A stretch of 5,568 bases of DNA, taken from positions 1-5,568 of the forward strand of contig JAGZAC010000132.1 in the NCBI GenBank assembly GCA_018370615.1, read 5' to 3'. The stretch is from Clostridiales bacterium (GTDB taxonomy: Bacteria > Bacillota > Clostridia > Oscillospirales > CAG-272). Position 1 is the stretch's first letter. The number at the start of each line of letters is the position of its first letter. A program made the position numbers and the translations under genes. Below, piece by piece: positions 5,030-5,568 of this stretch. Under the pieces are notes generated by a model. The model was not told the origin of the DNA. It made no database searches and was given only the letters and a program-made list of their open reading frames with translations.

Positions 5030-5568
5030 ATGGTCGCAATTGCATTTGCCTCCTGCGAAAACACGTATATGGCCCAACATGCAGCCGGAATCTGCCTGCG
5101 AGACCGCCTGCTCTGTCGTTTTGGACTGGATCCCGCAGCATATATATTTGAAAAAACCAAAGAGGGCAAGCCTTACGCTGCAGGCGCACCCTTTCATTTT
5201 TCCATATCCCACAGCGCCGAGCTCTGCTGCTGTGCAGTAAGCACAAATGCACATTTTTCCGAGGAAGCCCCTTCGGCATCCCCCGCTATTGTATTAAAGC
5301 CCGACCCATGTGTATCTACAACATGGATATGGGAAAATGGTATGCTGTTTTTCCTGGAAGCTACGGGAAATATAGGCATTGATATTGAAAAAGTAGATTT
5401 CAGTGCAGATCCCCACCGTTTGGAAAAGATTGCAAAACGTTACCTTCACAGCACTGATGCTCCCTCCAATGCCGACGAATTCTATCGACTTTGGACCCGT
5501 CAGGAAGCCTATGGCAAATATACCGGAGAAGGATTTCTTGCTAGACCCTCTTCCAGCACAATATTGAC
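5030..5568 (+). CDS. Sfp-type 4'-phosphopantetheinyl transferase (3' end outside window)
   Basis: Transfers the phosphopantetheine arm of CoA to the serine of a carrier protein; the ACP two genes upstream is the obvious partner. 179 codons are visible and the frame is still open at the right edge. Family motifs: KEGKPYA (44-50), FSISHSAE (57-64) with His61, GIDIEKVD (116-123) with Mg-binding Asp118 and Glu120, and LWTRQEAYGKYTGEG (154-168) with Trp155, Glu159 and Lys163. In order and identity these correspond to Sfp His90, Asp107, Glu109, Glu151 and Lys155. Between the His and Asp motifs lie 57 residues where Sfp has 17, so about 40 extra residues (roughly 72-113) are inserted in frame. The part before His61 is about 30 residues shorter than in Sfp. 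AAAGGAG at 5017-5023, six bases before the ATG, is a strong ribosome site, and the gene follows the glycosyltransferase stop by 11 bases, so the two are surely co-transcribed. Confidence 0.9.
   Translation, partial: MVAIAFASCENTYMAQHAAGICLRDRLLCRFGLDPAAYIFEKTKEGKPYAAGAPFHFSISHSAELCCCAVSTNAHFSEEAPSASPAIVLKPDPCVSTTWIWENGMLFFLEATGNIGIDIEKVDFSADPHRLEKIAKRYLHSTDAPSNADEFYRLWTRQEAYGKYTGEGFLARPSSSTIL

Noticed and set aside
4845..5379. Several minus-strand open frames opposite the glycosyltransferase end and PPTase
   Set aside because: They overlap each other and two supported genes, and show no domain or ribosome site.

Overview
The window looks like a chromosomal segment of a low-to-mid G+C Gram-positive anaerobe, most likely a gut Clostridia of the Oscillospiraceae (Ruminococcaceae) type. 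The grounds are strong AGGAGG-like ribosome binding sites, canonical sigma-A promoters, a TagA-type glycosyltransferase, and palindromic repeats of a kind I remember from Oscillospiraceae genomes. The taxonomic call is inference, not proof.

Layout. (1) Positions 2-910, + strand: the C-terminal part of a membrane sensor histidine kinase (TM, HAMP, HisKA, HATPase), open at the left window edge. (2) Positions 911-1196: no gene, but two tandem copies of a roughly 115-130 bp imperfect palindromic repeat, one containing a terminator-like hairpin, lying between the convergent kinase and acetyltransferase genes. (3) Positions 1197-1982, - strand: a GNAT-family N-acetyltransferase. (4) Positions 1983-2195: a divergent control region with two face-away sigma-A promoters, each with exact 17 bp spacing, and two perfect spaced palindromes that look like operators. 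(5) Positions 2196-5568, + strand: a compact operon of an AMP-dependent acyl ligase, a stand-alone acyl carrier protein (ACP), a WecG/TagA/CpsF-family glycosyltransferase and an Sfp-type phosphopantetheinyl transferase (PPTase) that runs off the right edge.

How the genes may work together. The PPTase would convert the apo-ACP to its holo form on Ser34. The ligase would adenylate a carboxylic acid, probably a fatty acid, and pass it to the ACP or to CoA. The TagA-like enzyme would add a sugar to an undecaprenyl-diphosphate-linked precursor. Together they suggest a small self-contained acyl-activation module tied to a cell-envelope glycopolymer or glycolipid. No final acyltransferase is visible; it may lie downstream. 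The individual family calls are strong, but the joint pathway is a hypothesis based on gene order.

The most unusual points are the gene combination itself, a roughly 40-residue insertion in the PPTase core, the Asn-Ser-Leu (not Asp-Ser-Leu) attachment motif of the ACP, the operator-like palindromes in the divergent promoter region, and the tandem palindromic repeats.
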